Source: Sycon ciliatum | Taxonomy: Eukaryota; Porifera; Calcarea; Leucosolenida; Sycettidae | DNA length: 64,000 nucleotides | Assembly: GCF_964019385.1 (NCBI RefSeq) | Contig: NC_088653.1 | Location: 13,671,154-13,735,153, forward strand | Direction: 5' to 3' | Shown here: positions 33,755-43,846 of the stretch, in pieces | Position numbering within the stretch: the first letter of the stretch is position 1 | Layout of the letters: each line of letters begins with the position of its first letter | Position numbers and translations under genes: made by a program | Notes under the pieces: model-generated | Seen by the model: only the letters and a program-made list of their open reading frames with translations | Told to the model about the DNA's origin: nothing | The model's database searches: none

Positions 33755-35100
33755 AGCAGGGAGTGGTGCTTTCTTGCAGGTTTGCCGATTGGAATGTGCG
33801 AAGTACTCCTCGTTTGCTCCGGATGCCAGTCGTGAGTCAATCGAGTGTCAAGGCAAGAAGCTTGTGTTCCTAAAAGTCACAGACTACTGTGTCACGGGAA
33901 GAACAACAATCCCAACTGAGTCCAAACTACATATGACTCGACAGTGTGTGCTGAGCTTGAGCGTGGATGCACATCAGTTGCGTCACAGCATAATGACAAC
34001 AATTGAGAGTCCTCCGGCTCGGTGGAGTGCTCAATATTCGTTCCGAAAGGCTCGAATAGAGCTATCTTACGCACTGCACAGAGCACCAAGCATCGTTCGT
34101 TGTAACTACAAGTAATAGTTTCATGCCCAACTGTTCAACCAGTATCAGTTGTCTGATGATTGCCTATGGGCAAGAAGCTATAAGTTACGACGAACGATGC
34201 GAAGTGCTTTGTGTCGTGTGTAGCCCTTTCTCAAAGGTGCTCACCCTTTTTTCGCTTTTTTTGGGCCATTTGGGAAAAGCCCGTTTTTTCACCCTTTATT
34301 GCGTTTTTTGTTGAATATCGCCCTTTCTGAGCTGTTTTAGCTGTTAAAGTGCTAAAATCTGTTTGCTCATGCACGCGATCACGGTTTCCGAGTGCTCCAT
34401 GGTCCTTGGCACGCCGCTTTTCTGGGGGGCAACAAGTTGTGTTACCGGTGTACACAATGCTGTAAAAAGTGGGTTTCTTGAACTTTACTTCCTGTTTTGC
34501 CTTTCAATGACCCATGACTGGAAGAGCGCGTATTCATTTCTCAGCTTGGGTTCATATCTGAGTATGTATCATGGCTATGCTTCACTGACAAAAGAGCACA
34601 TTTTGGCTATTTTCACTGAAAAAAGCACCTTTTGCCTGTTTTCACTGGGAAAAGAGCACTTTTTGGCTGTTTTCACTGAAAAATAAGCACTTTTTGCCTG
34701 TTTTCACTGAAAAATGAGCACTTTTTGCCCGTTTTCAATAAAAAAGAGCATTTTTTGCCAGTTTTCACTAAAAAAGAGCACTTTTTGCCTGTTCTCACTG
34801 AAAAAAGAGCACTTTTGGCCTGTTTTCACTGATAAAGAGCACTTTTTCAGCATATTACGAGGAGCGCGAAAAGCACTAAGTGCGAATTAACAGAGGACCT
34901 TTTGGAAAGGGCTAGCCGTGTGTCACAGCCTGATAAATTGTCCTGTTTCAGGAAATCTCCATTTTAATTACGATAGTCCTGTGTACGCGTATGTATCTGC
35001 CAAATATCAGAAACTGCAATGAATCGCATAAGCCGTGGAACACAACTGGAGAACTACAAATGGAAGAAGTTCGTGAGAACAATTATTTGACTACATAAAG
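33755..35100. other. Duplicated spacer with hairpin and minisatellite
   Basis: This matches 12715-14100. It contains the hairpin with arms CATCGTTCGTTGTAACTA and its near-complement around 34094-34200, then the TTTTCACTGAAAAAAGAGCA minisatellite. No gene was recognised. Confidence 0.5.
34585..34855. repeat. ~30-bp minisatellite (copy 2)
   Basis: About nine degenerate tandem units matching the array at 13540-13805, with different unit-level variants and slightly different copy number. Confidence 0.75.
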
Positions 35101-35162
35101 AATAAACGCAAATCAAGCACGTTTTCATGAAACCTAGGTTTGGTTATTCCAAAAAGCTGCGT

Positions 35163-35486
35163 TCATGGTTTCGGGGAGAGAATTGTTGTAACATCCTTTG
35201 CAATCAGAGATTCTCGAACATTTTTTTGATTTCAAATTCATCGCAGGGTTACAGCCGAAACCAATAGATAGTCGGCTTTCATTCGCACGGGCACAGCCCC
35301 AATCCCACAAAAGGTTAATCCTACTGAACATATAGTGTGGCATTAAGGATTGAAAATCTGCTAGAAATTAAGGCAAAAAATGCTTGCAGAAACCACTAAT
35401 CTTGTGCACAGCTCACAGCCAGCAATATCAATCGTGAAATCTTTCCACCAATCAATTTGATTTCCCACGAAAAAAGCTATGACATG
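35163..35486 (-). pseudogene. 3' part of MVN-family copy C2, truncated by insertion
   Basis: It matches the last third of copy C1 (14128-14470) including the LSPKP end, the GC-LC motif and the AKKAMT region. The similarity stops abruptly at about 35486, just before the large inverted-repeat element. The remainder of this copy is not found on the other side, so sequence was lost or rearranged. Confidence 0.65.
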
Positions 35487-35713
35487 ATTATGTAGGACTC
35501 AGTATAGAGTCCATGCACTATATGTTGTCCAGCACCCTATATAGAGTCCATTGGTCCAAAATCCACTAAACAGAATCCAGGAGTCCACTCAGTTTTGATC
35601 AGCTTCATCCAGCCCCGCAATCCCCTATAAGGAGTACACTTTTTCTACAAGTCCCCTATTCACGGTCCAGGAGTTCAGTTTATCCAGTCACGCCGCGCCG
35701 TCCTCTGTGTTTT

Positions 35714-35896
35714 GTGCCCGAAAGCGAAAACACCTTCTCAGTTTTGCTTGCCTCGTGGCAGCGTATTCCATTATTCACTTCAGCCATGGCTGCCAGTTCT
35801 GCTGTGCAGTTGCTGACAGTAATCTGTCTCGAGGTAACCAAGGAGGATAAGGAGACGTTCAAAATCAAATCTGGAAAGCGTCTTGTGATTCTCTGA
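35714..35896 (+). other. Short open frame inside the TIR element
   Basis: A 60-codon frame begins MPESENTFSVLLASWQRIPL. It lies next to a block with 5'-UTR-like composition and could be a captured host exon. No domain was recognised and coding potential is unproven. Confidence 0.2.
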
Positions 35897-35904
35897 AGAC
35901 GTTT

Positions 35905-36185
35905 CATCCGTGCGCAGGATGAAAGCAGAAATTGCAGAACGAGAAAAGTTCAGCACAGTTCAAATCTGACGAGTCAGGTACACTGACACTCTCTTTCGTT
36001 CGACGCCACAAGGATCCCCTGTTTGGCTGGCCATTGCTGCCAGGAAGGCGTTTGAACGGTTTCATCAGAGCGAGGGATGAAAGCGGAAAGCGCAGAACGA
36101 GCAAAGTTCAGCACAGATCCAATCTGACGAGTCAGATACACTGACACTCTCTTTCGTTCGACGCAACAAGGATACCCTGTTTGAC
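35905..36185. repeat. Tandem direct repeat of ~155 bp
   Basis: Two copies of a unit starting TTTCATC.G.GC..GGATGAAAGC and containing TCTGACGAGTCAG and CTCTCTTTCGTTCGACGC occur head-to-tail at about 35905-36058 and 36059-36185. It lies within the TIR element. Confidence 0.65.
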
Positions 36186-37025
36186 TGGACAAGAGCTGCC
36201 TGTACCACCGTGTCAAAAGGCTCTCCAAATACATGGCAGGACGATGACTGAGGTAAGGAAGCTTTTACTCGTTTCGATTGGTCTGCTGTTCTGTCGCTAT
36301 TCTTGAATTTTTTTTCCATTTTCAAGGATCGTATCGCGTTTTTGTTTGTTGTTGCTTGAATGAATGCCATAAAAGTAATCAACCACTTCGTAATAGTCCT
36401 CAAGGACTGCAAGGACTTTGCATCAATCGTATACGATCGTCTAGCTATCATCAATTATTATTTTATTTCATGAGAAAAGTATTTTTATCCCTGTGATAAT
36501 TATGTGAACTCCACGACACTCTTCCTCGACTAATAGGCTCTAGTATGAGGCAAATACAATGGGATCCACAAAAGCAGTGCCAGTGTACCGTAGTAGTAGT
36601 AGTAGGAGGATTTCTTGTATGCCGGTGACAAGAGGAAGCTTTTAAAGCTAATATATGTACTCGTATTCCATGAAGTAACCGTTTTGATGTCACAAACATG
36701 ACATTGTGTCAGTGAAACTGCCTCGTGACAACAAATCATTGCATTTCCATCTTGGGGAGGACAGACTGACTGCAACGCTGTACAGATTGTTTAAATCATC
36801 TCATTTCAATTTAGTTGCAGTGAAGTGAAACACTGTGTACACTACATGTATGGTGGTGTGTCTGTGCGTCTTGAGTGTGCACAAACAATCTTATTCCTCG
36901 TAGTACTAATAGATTATTGTCCCCACCGTCACCTGTTCACAGGTCTTTGTGTGGATGGATTCTCATTGAGCATCACATTCGTTGAGAACTTGGTAGTTGT
37001 GTGCTCTCATGCATCATAACGGTAA

Positions 37026-37626
37026 GGGCGCGTTCAGACTGGCGTGATCGCGTGAATAGCCGCCTGAAAGCTGCAGCGGGAATCGCAATCACACTGCACG
37101 TGTATCCTGCTGGAATGGCCAGTACATGTGAAGCTTCGACATTTGAAAAATTTGAGTTGACTCAGTTTCAGTTGGATATCAAAATAAACTAATTCAGTCT
37201 GTTGAGATACTGGATCATTGTGCTTTTGCGTGTGCTTGTCGACGGAAAGAATACTATGTCCGGAGTGTTTGGTGCTTGGGTGGCATTCATCCGCTCCGCG
37301 ATCAGAGTATGCTTCTCGTTCGCAGTAACGTTTTGCCTGCAGAGCATCAGCATGATGGGAGAAGTTTGCAGTCTAGAAGTCAAAACTCAAAACTCAAAAG
37401 CATGCAGTCAGACTGCAAGAGTAGAGGCTGAAATAAAACGAAAAGACGGAACATGTGGTGCAAGGATATCAAAAGCGCTCCGCGTGCCGCCGGAATCTGC
37501 ATTCCACTGGCCTGCAGAGTGGTGGGAAACCTTTTCCGTGTTTACGCTGGCAGGAACGTCACGTGAGCGATTCACCTTGACAACTTTCACATTCCGCTTG
37601 TTTTTTACGCCAGTCTGAACGCACCC
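37026..37626. mobile_element. PIF/Harbinger-like MITE
   Basis: The inverted ends GGGCGCGTTCAGACTGGCGT and ACGCCAGTCTGAACGCACCC are flanked by TAA at 37023-37025 and 37627-37629. A 3-bp TWA target and GGG-starting ends are the Harbinger pattern. The 138-codon frame inside is incidental. Confidence 0.75.
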
Positions 37627-37969
37627 TAATAAGCGTATCCTTGTGCTATCTATTTGTTGCAGGTGTGCTGATCTTCAGAAGCTTGCGGAACTGAGTGCTG
37701 CTGAACATTTGCATCGCCACGAGCAATGGTGAAGCTTGCTATTGCACTCTCAGCATGTGCTAGTATTATGCTGACTACTGCACTATGTTATTCTCTTACA
37801 CTACTACATGTATGTAAACGTGCGTGCATCCGCCCACTTATGCATTCGTTTCGTATAATTATTTGTTATCCGTCTTGACTTTACGTGTAAATGGGTGGAA
37901 GTTTGCATGGCTGTTGGAGTTGCGTGTGTATTGTGTCTCTACTCTTTTCTTGGTGTTTTCTTGGCGTTG

Positions 37970-38122
37970 TAAAAGTTTGTGTGTGTGTGTGCGCGCACGC
38001 ACAAGAATTTGAAAACAAATAATTAATCCTCGTCTCTCCGTTATATTCTCTTTCGATTCTTGTTTTTTTCTAGGTATTTTCTTGGCGTTGTTTGTGTGTG
38101 TGCATGTGTGTGTGCGCGTGCG
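37970..38122. repeat. GT/TG microsatellite stretches
   Basis: Two GT-rich runs (GTGTGTGTGTGTGCGCGCAC near 37978 and another near 38094) are separated by a ~110-bp duplicated flank including TATTTTCTTGGCGTTGT. This indicates a local tandem duplication. Confidence 0.65.
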
Positions 38123-39030
38123 AAATAATTTGGCAACACTACATGATTGAGATATTGTAATTTGCAGGGTCTGCGAAGAGACCACTTGATTTGAGGACTG
38201 TGTTTGTAGGGTTTTTTATGTAAGGAAGTGGATGCAGTGGCGCCTCAATACTTATTTTTTATCTTGAGAAGTGAATGATGTAAAGGATTAAAGGGAGAGG
38301 CCGTTTTCTGGTTAATATTCACAGCTTACAGCAGATCCTATGTCTAATTTCAAACTCTGGATAGGGGATGGCTATATGGCTGGACTTTATACAGGGAGTG
38401 TTGTCCACATAAAGACTCCTTATAGTTGATTTCAAAGTTTGGACTTTTACAGTTGATTTTGGACCAATGGACTCTATATAGGGGTGGAGCCAATTGGCTG
38501 GACTCGATACAGGGATGTCCATCTAAACCTTGAGCTCACAGTTGATTCCAAGTTTGGACTCTGTACAGTGGATTTTGGACCAATGGACTCTATATAGGGG
38601 TTGCACATCATATAGGGGCTGGACGCTCTACTGAGTCCAACACATATGTTGTGAAACCACAAGTTCTCGAGAGTGAAAGGCCTTCTCGCTTGTGACATTG
38701 TGTTCGTTCCAATGCAGTTGTATTCCGACTCCGCCGTACCGTTGATGTTTACGACGTAGTATACGCTACATGCGCTATGTGCGGTTTATTTTATTTTTTT
38801 ATTTTATTTTTTTTATTGGGAACACAGCCCTACAAAGAGACATGTGGAGACAAACACAAGACAAGACACAGGGGATGTAGGGACGACGTGCCGATGTACA
38901 GGGAGCAACTCGACCGACCAGGGGTCTCGGCGTTAGCGTTGCAATATCAAAAAGTATTCTTTCTAGACCAAAGAGTGGTATATTTGATAACATTTAATAA
39001 CGATAGAAATTTTTTTTTTAATGATACTTC

Positions 39031-39069
39031 TCCAGACGTTTCGTTGTTCTGAACAACATCGTCAGTGGA
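39031..39069 (-). ncRNA. Hammerhead-like ribozyme motif, unit m1
   Basis: The minus strand holds CTGACGA, a GTTGTT/AACAAC stem II, then GAAACGTC. Stem I is TCCA with TGGA. One extra U follows CUGANGA compared with the textbook core, and stem III is reduced to the self-complementary ACGU, as in minimal forms that act as dimers. Confidence 0.55.
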
Positions 39070-39356
39070 TAAAGAATGGAGGGCTTTGGGTGGTGGCACG
39101 GGTTAATAGGGAGTGATGGTGGTGAGATGAGGTGAGGTCACATTCTGCTCCCGATGCTTGAGTCTCTCCACATTTGCCATCCATTCTGTTGCTTGTCCGC
39201 GAGTTGATCGGTCCAGTCCAAAGTCAAAGAGTTGGTGGACAAGCCGTTGATTATTCACTCTCATTGTAATATCAAAAAGTATTCTTTCTAGACCAAAGAG
39301 TGGTATATTTGATAACATTTAATAACGATAGAAATTTTTTTTTTTAATGATACTTC

Positions 39357-39395
39357 TCCAGACGTTTCGTTGTTCTGAACAACATCGTCAGTGGA
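39357..39395 (-). ncRNA. Hammerhead-like ribozyme motif, unit m2
   Basis: Same 39-base motif and pairing as unit m1, 326 bp further on. Confidence 0.55.
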
Positions 39396-39683
39396 TAAAG
39401 AATGGAGGGCTTTGGGTGGTGGCACGGGTTAATAGGGAGTGATGGTGGTGAGATGAGGTGAGGTCACATTCTGCTCCCGATGCTTGAGTCTCTCCACATT
39501 TGCCATCCATTCTGTTGCTTGTCCGCGAGTTGATCGGTCCAGTCCAAAGTCAAAGAGTTGGTGGACAAGCCGTTGATTATTCACTCTCATTGTAATATCA
39601 AAAAGTATTCTTTCTAGACCAAAGAGTGGTATATTTGATAACATTTAATAACGATAGAAATTTTTTTTTTTTAATGATACTTC

Positions 39684-39722
39684 TCCAGACGTTTCGTTGT
39701 TCTGAACAACATCGTCAGTGGA
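39684..39722 (-). ncRNA. Hammerhead-like ribozyme motif, unit m3
   Basis: Same 39-base motif and pairing, 327 bp from unit m2. Confidence 0.55.
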
Positions 39723-40010
39723 TAAAGAATGGAGGGCTTTGGGTGGTGGCACGGGTTAATAGGGAGTGATGGTGGTGAGATGAGGTGAGGTCACATTCTG
39801 CTCCCGATGCTTGAGTCTCTCCACATTTGCCATCCATTCTGTTGCTTGTCCGCGAGTTGATCGGTCCAGTCCAAAGTCAAAGAGTTGGTGGACAAGCCGT
39901 TGATTATTCACTCTCATTGTAATATCAAAAAGTATTCTTTCTAGACCAAAGAGTGGTATATTTGATAACATTTAATAACGATAGAAATTTTTTTTTTTTA
40001 ATGATACTTC

Positions 40011-40049
40011 TCCAGACGTTTCGTTGTTCTGAACAACATCGTCAGTGGA
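40011..40049 (-). ncRNA. Hammerhead-like ribozyme motif, unit m4
   Basis: Same 39-base motif and pairing; last complete minus unit before the inversion point near 40263. Confidence 0.55.
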
Positions 40050-40557
40050 TAAAGAATGGAGGGCTTTGGGTGGTGGCACGGGTTAATAGGGAGTGATGGT
40101 GGTGAGATGAGGTGAGGTCACATTCTGCTCCCGATGCTTGAGTCTCTCCACATTTGCCATCCATTCTGTTGCTTGTCCGCGAGTTGATCGGTCCAGTCCA
40201 AAGTCAAAGAGTTGGTGGACAAGCCGTTGATTATTCACTCTCATTGTAATATCAAAAAGTATTGTCTGGAGAAGTATCATTAAAAAAAAAAATTTCTATC
40301 GTTATTAAATGTTATCAAATATACCACTCTTTGGTCTAGAAAGAATACTTTTTGATATTACAATGAGAGTGAATAATCAACGGCTTGTCCACCAACTCTT
40401 TGACTTTGGACTGGACCGATCAACTCGCGGACAAGCAACAGAATGGATGGCAAATGTGGAGAGACTCAAGCATCGGGAGCAGAATGTGACCTCACCTCAT
40501 CTCACCACCATCACTCCCTATTAACCCGTGCCACCACCCAAAGCCCTCCATTCTTTA

Positions 40558-40596
40558 TCCACTGACGATGTTGTTCAGAACAACGAAACGTCTGGA
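40558..40596 (+). ncRNA. Hammerhead-like ribozyme motif, unit p1
   Basis: First complete plus-strand copy: TCCA, CTGACGA, stem II, GAAACGTC, TGGA. Confidence 0.55.
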
Positions 40597-40884
40597 GAAG
40601 TATCATTAAAAAAAAAAAATTTCTATCGTTATTAAATGTTATCAAATATACCACTCTTTGGTCTAGAAAGAATACTTTTTGATATTACAATGAGAGTGAA
40701 TAATCAACGGCTTGTCCACCAACTCTTTGACTTTGGACTGGACCGATCAACTCGCGGACAAGCAACAGAATGGATGGCAAATGTGGAGAGACTCAAGCAT
40801 CGGGAGCAGAATGTGACCTCACCTCATCTCACCACCATCACTCCCTATTAACCCGTGCCACCACCCAAAGCCCTCCATTCTTTA

Positions 40885-40923
40885 TCCACTAACGATGTTG
40901 TTCAGAACAACGAAACGTCTGGA
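40885..40923 (+). ncRNA. Hammerhead-like motif with altered core, unit p2
   Basis: Identical except that the core reads CTAACGA instead of CTGACGA. This changes a base (G5) needed for cleavage in known hammerheads, so this copy should be inactive. Confidence 0.5.
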
Positions 40924-41209
40924 GAAGTATCATTAAAAAAAAAAATTCTATCGTTATTAAATGTTATCAAATATACCACTCTTTGGTCTAGAAAGAATAC
41001 TTTTTGATAATACAATGAGAGTGAATAATCAACGGCTTGTCCACCAACTCTTTGACTTTGGACTGGACCGATCAACTCGCGGACAAGCAACAGAATGGAT
41101 GGCAAATGTGGAGAGACTCAAGCATCGGGAGCAGAATGTGACCTCACCTCATCTCACCACCATCACTCCCTATTAACCCGTGCCACCACCCAAAGCCCTC
41201 CATTCTTTA

Positions 41210-41248
41210 TCCACTGACGATGTTGTTCAGAACAACGAAACGTCTGGA
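41210..41248 (+). ncRNA. Hammerhead-like ribozyme motif, unit p3
   Basis: Same motif as p1, with core CTGACGA intact. Confidence 0.55.
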
Positions 41249-41534
41249 GAAGTATCATTAAAAAAAAAATTTCTATCGTTATTAAATGTTATCAAATATA
41301 CCACTCTTTGGTCTAGAAAGAATACTTTTTGATATTACAATGAGAGTGAATAATCAACGGCTTGTCCACCAACTCTTTGACTTTGGACTGGACCGATCAA
41401 CTCGCGGACAAGCAACAGAATGGATGGCAAATGTGGAGAGACTCAAGCATCGGGAGCAGAATGTGACCTCACCTCATCTCACCACCATCACTCCCTATTA
41501 ACCCGTGCCACCACCCAAAGCCCTCCATTCTTTA

Positions 41535-41573
41535 TCCACTGACGATGTTGTTCAGAACAACGAAACGTCTGGA
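41535..41573 (+). ncRNA. Hammerhead-like ribozyme motif, unit p4
   Basis: Same motif as p1, 325 bp from p3. Confidence 0.55.
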
Positions 41574-41859
41574 GAAGTATCATTAAAAAAAAAATTTCTA
41601 TCGTTATTAAATGTTATCAAATATACCACTCTTTGGTCTAGAAAGAATACTTTTTGATATTACAATGAGAGTGAATAATCAACGGCTTGTCCACCAACTC
41701 TTTGACTTTGGACTGGACCGATCAACTCGCGGACAAGCAACAGAATGGATGGCAAATGTGGAGAGACTCAAGCATCGGGAGCAGAATGTGACCTCACCTC
41801 ATCTCACCACCATCACTCCCTATTAACCCGTGCCACCACCCAAAGCCCTCCATTCTTTA

Positions 41860-41898
41860 TCCACTGACGATGTTGTTCAGAACAACGAAACGTCTGGA
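41860..41898 (+). ncRNA. Hammerhead-like ribozyme motif, unit p5
   Basis: Same motif as p1, 325 bp from p4; followed by a partial unit ending at 42024. Confidence 0.55.
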
Positions 41899-42895
41899 GA
41901 AGTATCATTAAAAAAAAAATTTCTATCGTTATTAAATGTTATCAAATATACCACTCTTTGGTCTAGAAAGAATACTTTTTGATATTACAATGAGAGTGAA
42001 TAATCAACGGCTTGTCCACCAACTCGTTAGCGTTGCAACCTGGCATCGAAAAAAGGGGGGGTGCATGGTCAGGTAGCAAAAATAATAATTTGGTGCGAGA
42101 AAGGGGCGCTAGTATTGCACCAAATAATGTAAATTAATACGTGTAATGACTAAACCAGAAGGGAAAATGAAGAAAGAGGACAGTAATCATAACAAGCAAG
42201 TAGTAGTAGAGAGGTAAATACTAAATGGGTCTCAAATCTCAATATCATCGTCACAGGTACTGTGTGGACCACAGCCATCTCTTTCGGATTAGATCCTTAC
42301 ATACGTTGACCTTGAAGGTTTGGAGGCGTCTTGAATGAGGCTCGTGAAGCAGGAGGTCCGCAGGCAGGTTGTTCCAGGGTGTGATGGCGAAGAAGGGGAA
42401 GGATCGCAGGAGGTAGTCAGGGGCTGTGCGAGGTGGTGTCCACTTCAGCTGAAAGGCATGGTGCGTCTGACGTGTTTGCCGTGTGCACATGCTAGCTACG
42501 GCAGGGGGGTTTGGTTGGTGGCAGCATGGCCTTTACCTGGGGAGGCCCTGGAATGTAGTGCAGCTTGAACAAGTATGACAGGGCTGCCACCATCCGACGA
42601 AGCTGAAGACTTTGGAGAGTGCGCTGTAGTTGTATGTTGTATGTGTATGCTTTTCTCATATACGCTGTCATTTTCACGCTATAACTACCTGGTGGTTTTA
42701 GTGTTAGTCATTCAGTTAGTTCAGTTGTTCATTCAGTCATTCAGTCATTGTTCATTGTTATTAGTCGATGGAAGTGAAATATACTGTTGAGAATAAATAG
42801 TTGTCCTCGTGCCGTGTGGGGTCCTTCGTTCCTGATACTTTAGAGAACCAGAGGGTTCACAACATTTGGCGACCACGCCAGGATACGAAGCGAGC

Positions 42896-43846
42896 ATGGC
42901 ACAGGAACTATGGATCATCGAAGCCAGTTTTATCGCCAACGGAATTCGGTATGGATTTGAAGGCGATAGGTTGAGAGAATACGTGGAGAAGAGGCTCCGA
43001 CAGAGCGAGGAGTTTGAAGAGCGCAGTGCTAGAAGGCAAGAGTGTGCGCTCCGCACAGAGTTTAACGAAAAGCTCAAGAAGATGGCCGAGCGCATCGCCG
43101 TCGGTACATATTATGAGGAAGCAAAGCGAGATTTGCTTGCCTCGCCCGGAAGGACGCCGGACAAGGCGTGTAAGACTTTGCTTACAGACAAGCAGCGGTC
43201 AGAAGAGTATTCGAAGCCAGTGGGAGGATCAGATCCAAGGCCCACTGGGTCGGTGCAGTGCATGGTGACATCGGTCGGAGACGCTCAGAAGCAGCTGGAG
43301 TCTCGGCCGAACGACGTAGAGGCGCAAGAGGCGCAAGAGTTAGAGGCGCAAGAGTTAGAGGCGCAAGAGTTAGAGGCGCAAGAGTTAGAGGCGCAAGAAT
43401 TGGAGGCGCAAGAGATAGAGGCGCAAGAGATAGAGGCGCAAGAGTTAGAGGCGCAAGAGTTAGAAACGCAAGGCGTAGAAGCCGGGAAAATGAGAAGGGC
43501 GATGCTACTGGTTAGCACGGAAGAAGTAAGCGGCGAGACTGTGTGGAACACAGAGATCCGATGTGTGTCCTCGGATTCCGCGCCCGCCCCGGTTCGAAGC
43601 AGTGTACCGGTGACCATGTCGTGTGTGACAGCCCACATCGTCGAGCTTTATGACTTTATCGGTTGCGTGTTGTCTGGTCCAGCGTCTGCCCCATGTCGAA
43701 GTGGATCGGTGACAGTGTCGTGTGCGACAGTCCACAGCGGCAAGCTTCGCGATGTCGAGTTTTCTGAATCGGTGGGCATTAGTGATATTCTACCATGGCC
43801 ACCACCGCAGCAGAAGATGACGCGTTGTAAGCCCCAAATCGTTTGA
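42896..43846 (+). CDS. Gag-like ORF of the non-autonomous LTR element
   Basis: The only reading frame between the two terminal repeats. The N-terminal ~110 residues are charged and helix-rich. The middle is a run of about ten near-identical pentapeptides (EAQEL), and the C-terminal part has no recognised domain. By position it would be the element's structural protein, but similarity to a known Gag was not established. The frame appears whole. No polymerase part follows it. Confidence 0.5.
   Translation: MAQELWIIEASFIANGIRYGFEGDRLREYVEKRLRQSEEFEERSARRQECALRTEFNEKLKKMAERIAVGTYYEEAKRDLLASPGRTPDKACKTLLTDKQRSEEYSKPVGGSDPRPTGSVQCMVTSVGDAQKQLESRPNDVEAQEAQELEAQELEAQELEAQELEAQELEAQEIEAQEIEAQELEAQELETQGVEAGKMRRAMLLVSTEEVSGETVWNTEIRCVSSDSAPAPVRSSVPVTMSCVTAHIVELYDFIGCVLSGPASAPCRSGSVTVSCATVHSGKLRDVEFSESVGISDILPWPPPQQKMTRCKPQIV
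43322..43465 (+). repeat. 15-bp coding tandem repeat
   Basis: About nine to ten units of GAGGCGCAAGAGTTA run head-to-tail within the LTR element's frame, giving EAQEL repeats. The unit length is a multiple of three, so copy-number change keeps the frame. Confidence 0.85.

Larger units (their letters stand above)
35495..38638. mobile_element. 3.1-kb element with long terminal inverted repeats
   Basis: The left end GGACTCAGTATAGAGTCC and right end GAGCGTCC..TACTGAGTCC are inverted matches. Further inside, ATAGAGTCCATTGGTCCAAA pairs with its complement near 38575-38596. Subterminal repeats of TGGACTCTATATAGGGG recur near the right end. No transposase was recognised. Internal content includes a tandem direct repeat (35905-36185), a nested MITE (37026-37626) and a GT-rich microsatellite (37970-38122). 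No clear target duplication was seen. Confidence 0.5.
38945..42024. repeat. Inverted tandem array of ~326-bp ribozyme-like units (array 1)
   Basis: Four and a fraction units run on the minus strand (38945 to about 40263) and five and a fraction on the plus strand (about 40264-42024). Periods are 325-327 bp and similarity is very high. The 14-bp sequence CGTTAGCGTTGCAA lies on both sides (38931-38944 and 42025-42038), so the whole array was inserted as a unit with a target duplication. Each complete unit holds a poly-A run of about 9-12, a hammerhead-like fold and an identical 71-codon frame starting MLSNIPLFGLERILFDITMR. Layout and target duplication fit a Penelope-linked retrozyme. Confidence 0.85.
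38788..42617 (-). mobile_element. 5'-truncated LINE inserted in the LTR, itself interrupted
   Basis: On the minus strand, from 42617 leftwards, reading frames show the end of a LINE RT: LRRMVAALSYLFKLHY near 42600-42550 and FFAITPWNNLPADLLLHEPH near 42420-42360, ending at 42251. A 3' untranslated part follows to 42039 and resumes at 38930. It ends in an A-rich tail (antisense of the TTTTATTTTATTTTTTT run at 38790-38815). Uninterrupted LTR sequence at 44031-44041 defines the junctions. A few bases of the LTR were lost at the right junction. Confidence 0.7.

Noticed and set aside
37202-37618. 138-codon frame as a host gene
   Set aside because: It lies inside the Harbinger-like MITE 37026-37626, and its end is the MITE terminal repeat.
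38945-42024. Ten tandem protein-coding genes of 71 codons
   Set aside because: The frame is carried by a short amplified repeat with ribozyme features, and independent gene function is not supported.
43285-43638. Cys/Ser-rich minus-strand frame (NSCAS repeats)
   Set aside because: It is the antisense shadow of the EAQEL repeat in the LTR element's frame.
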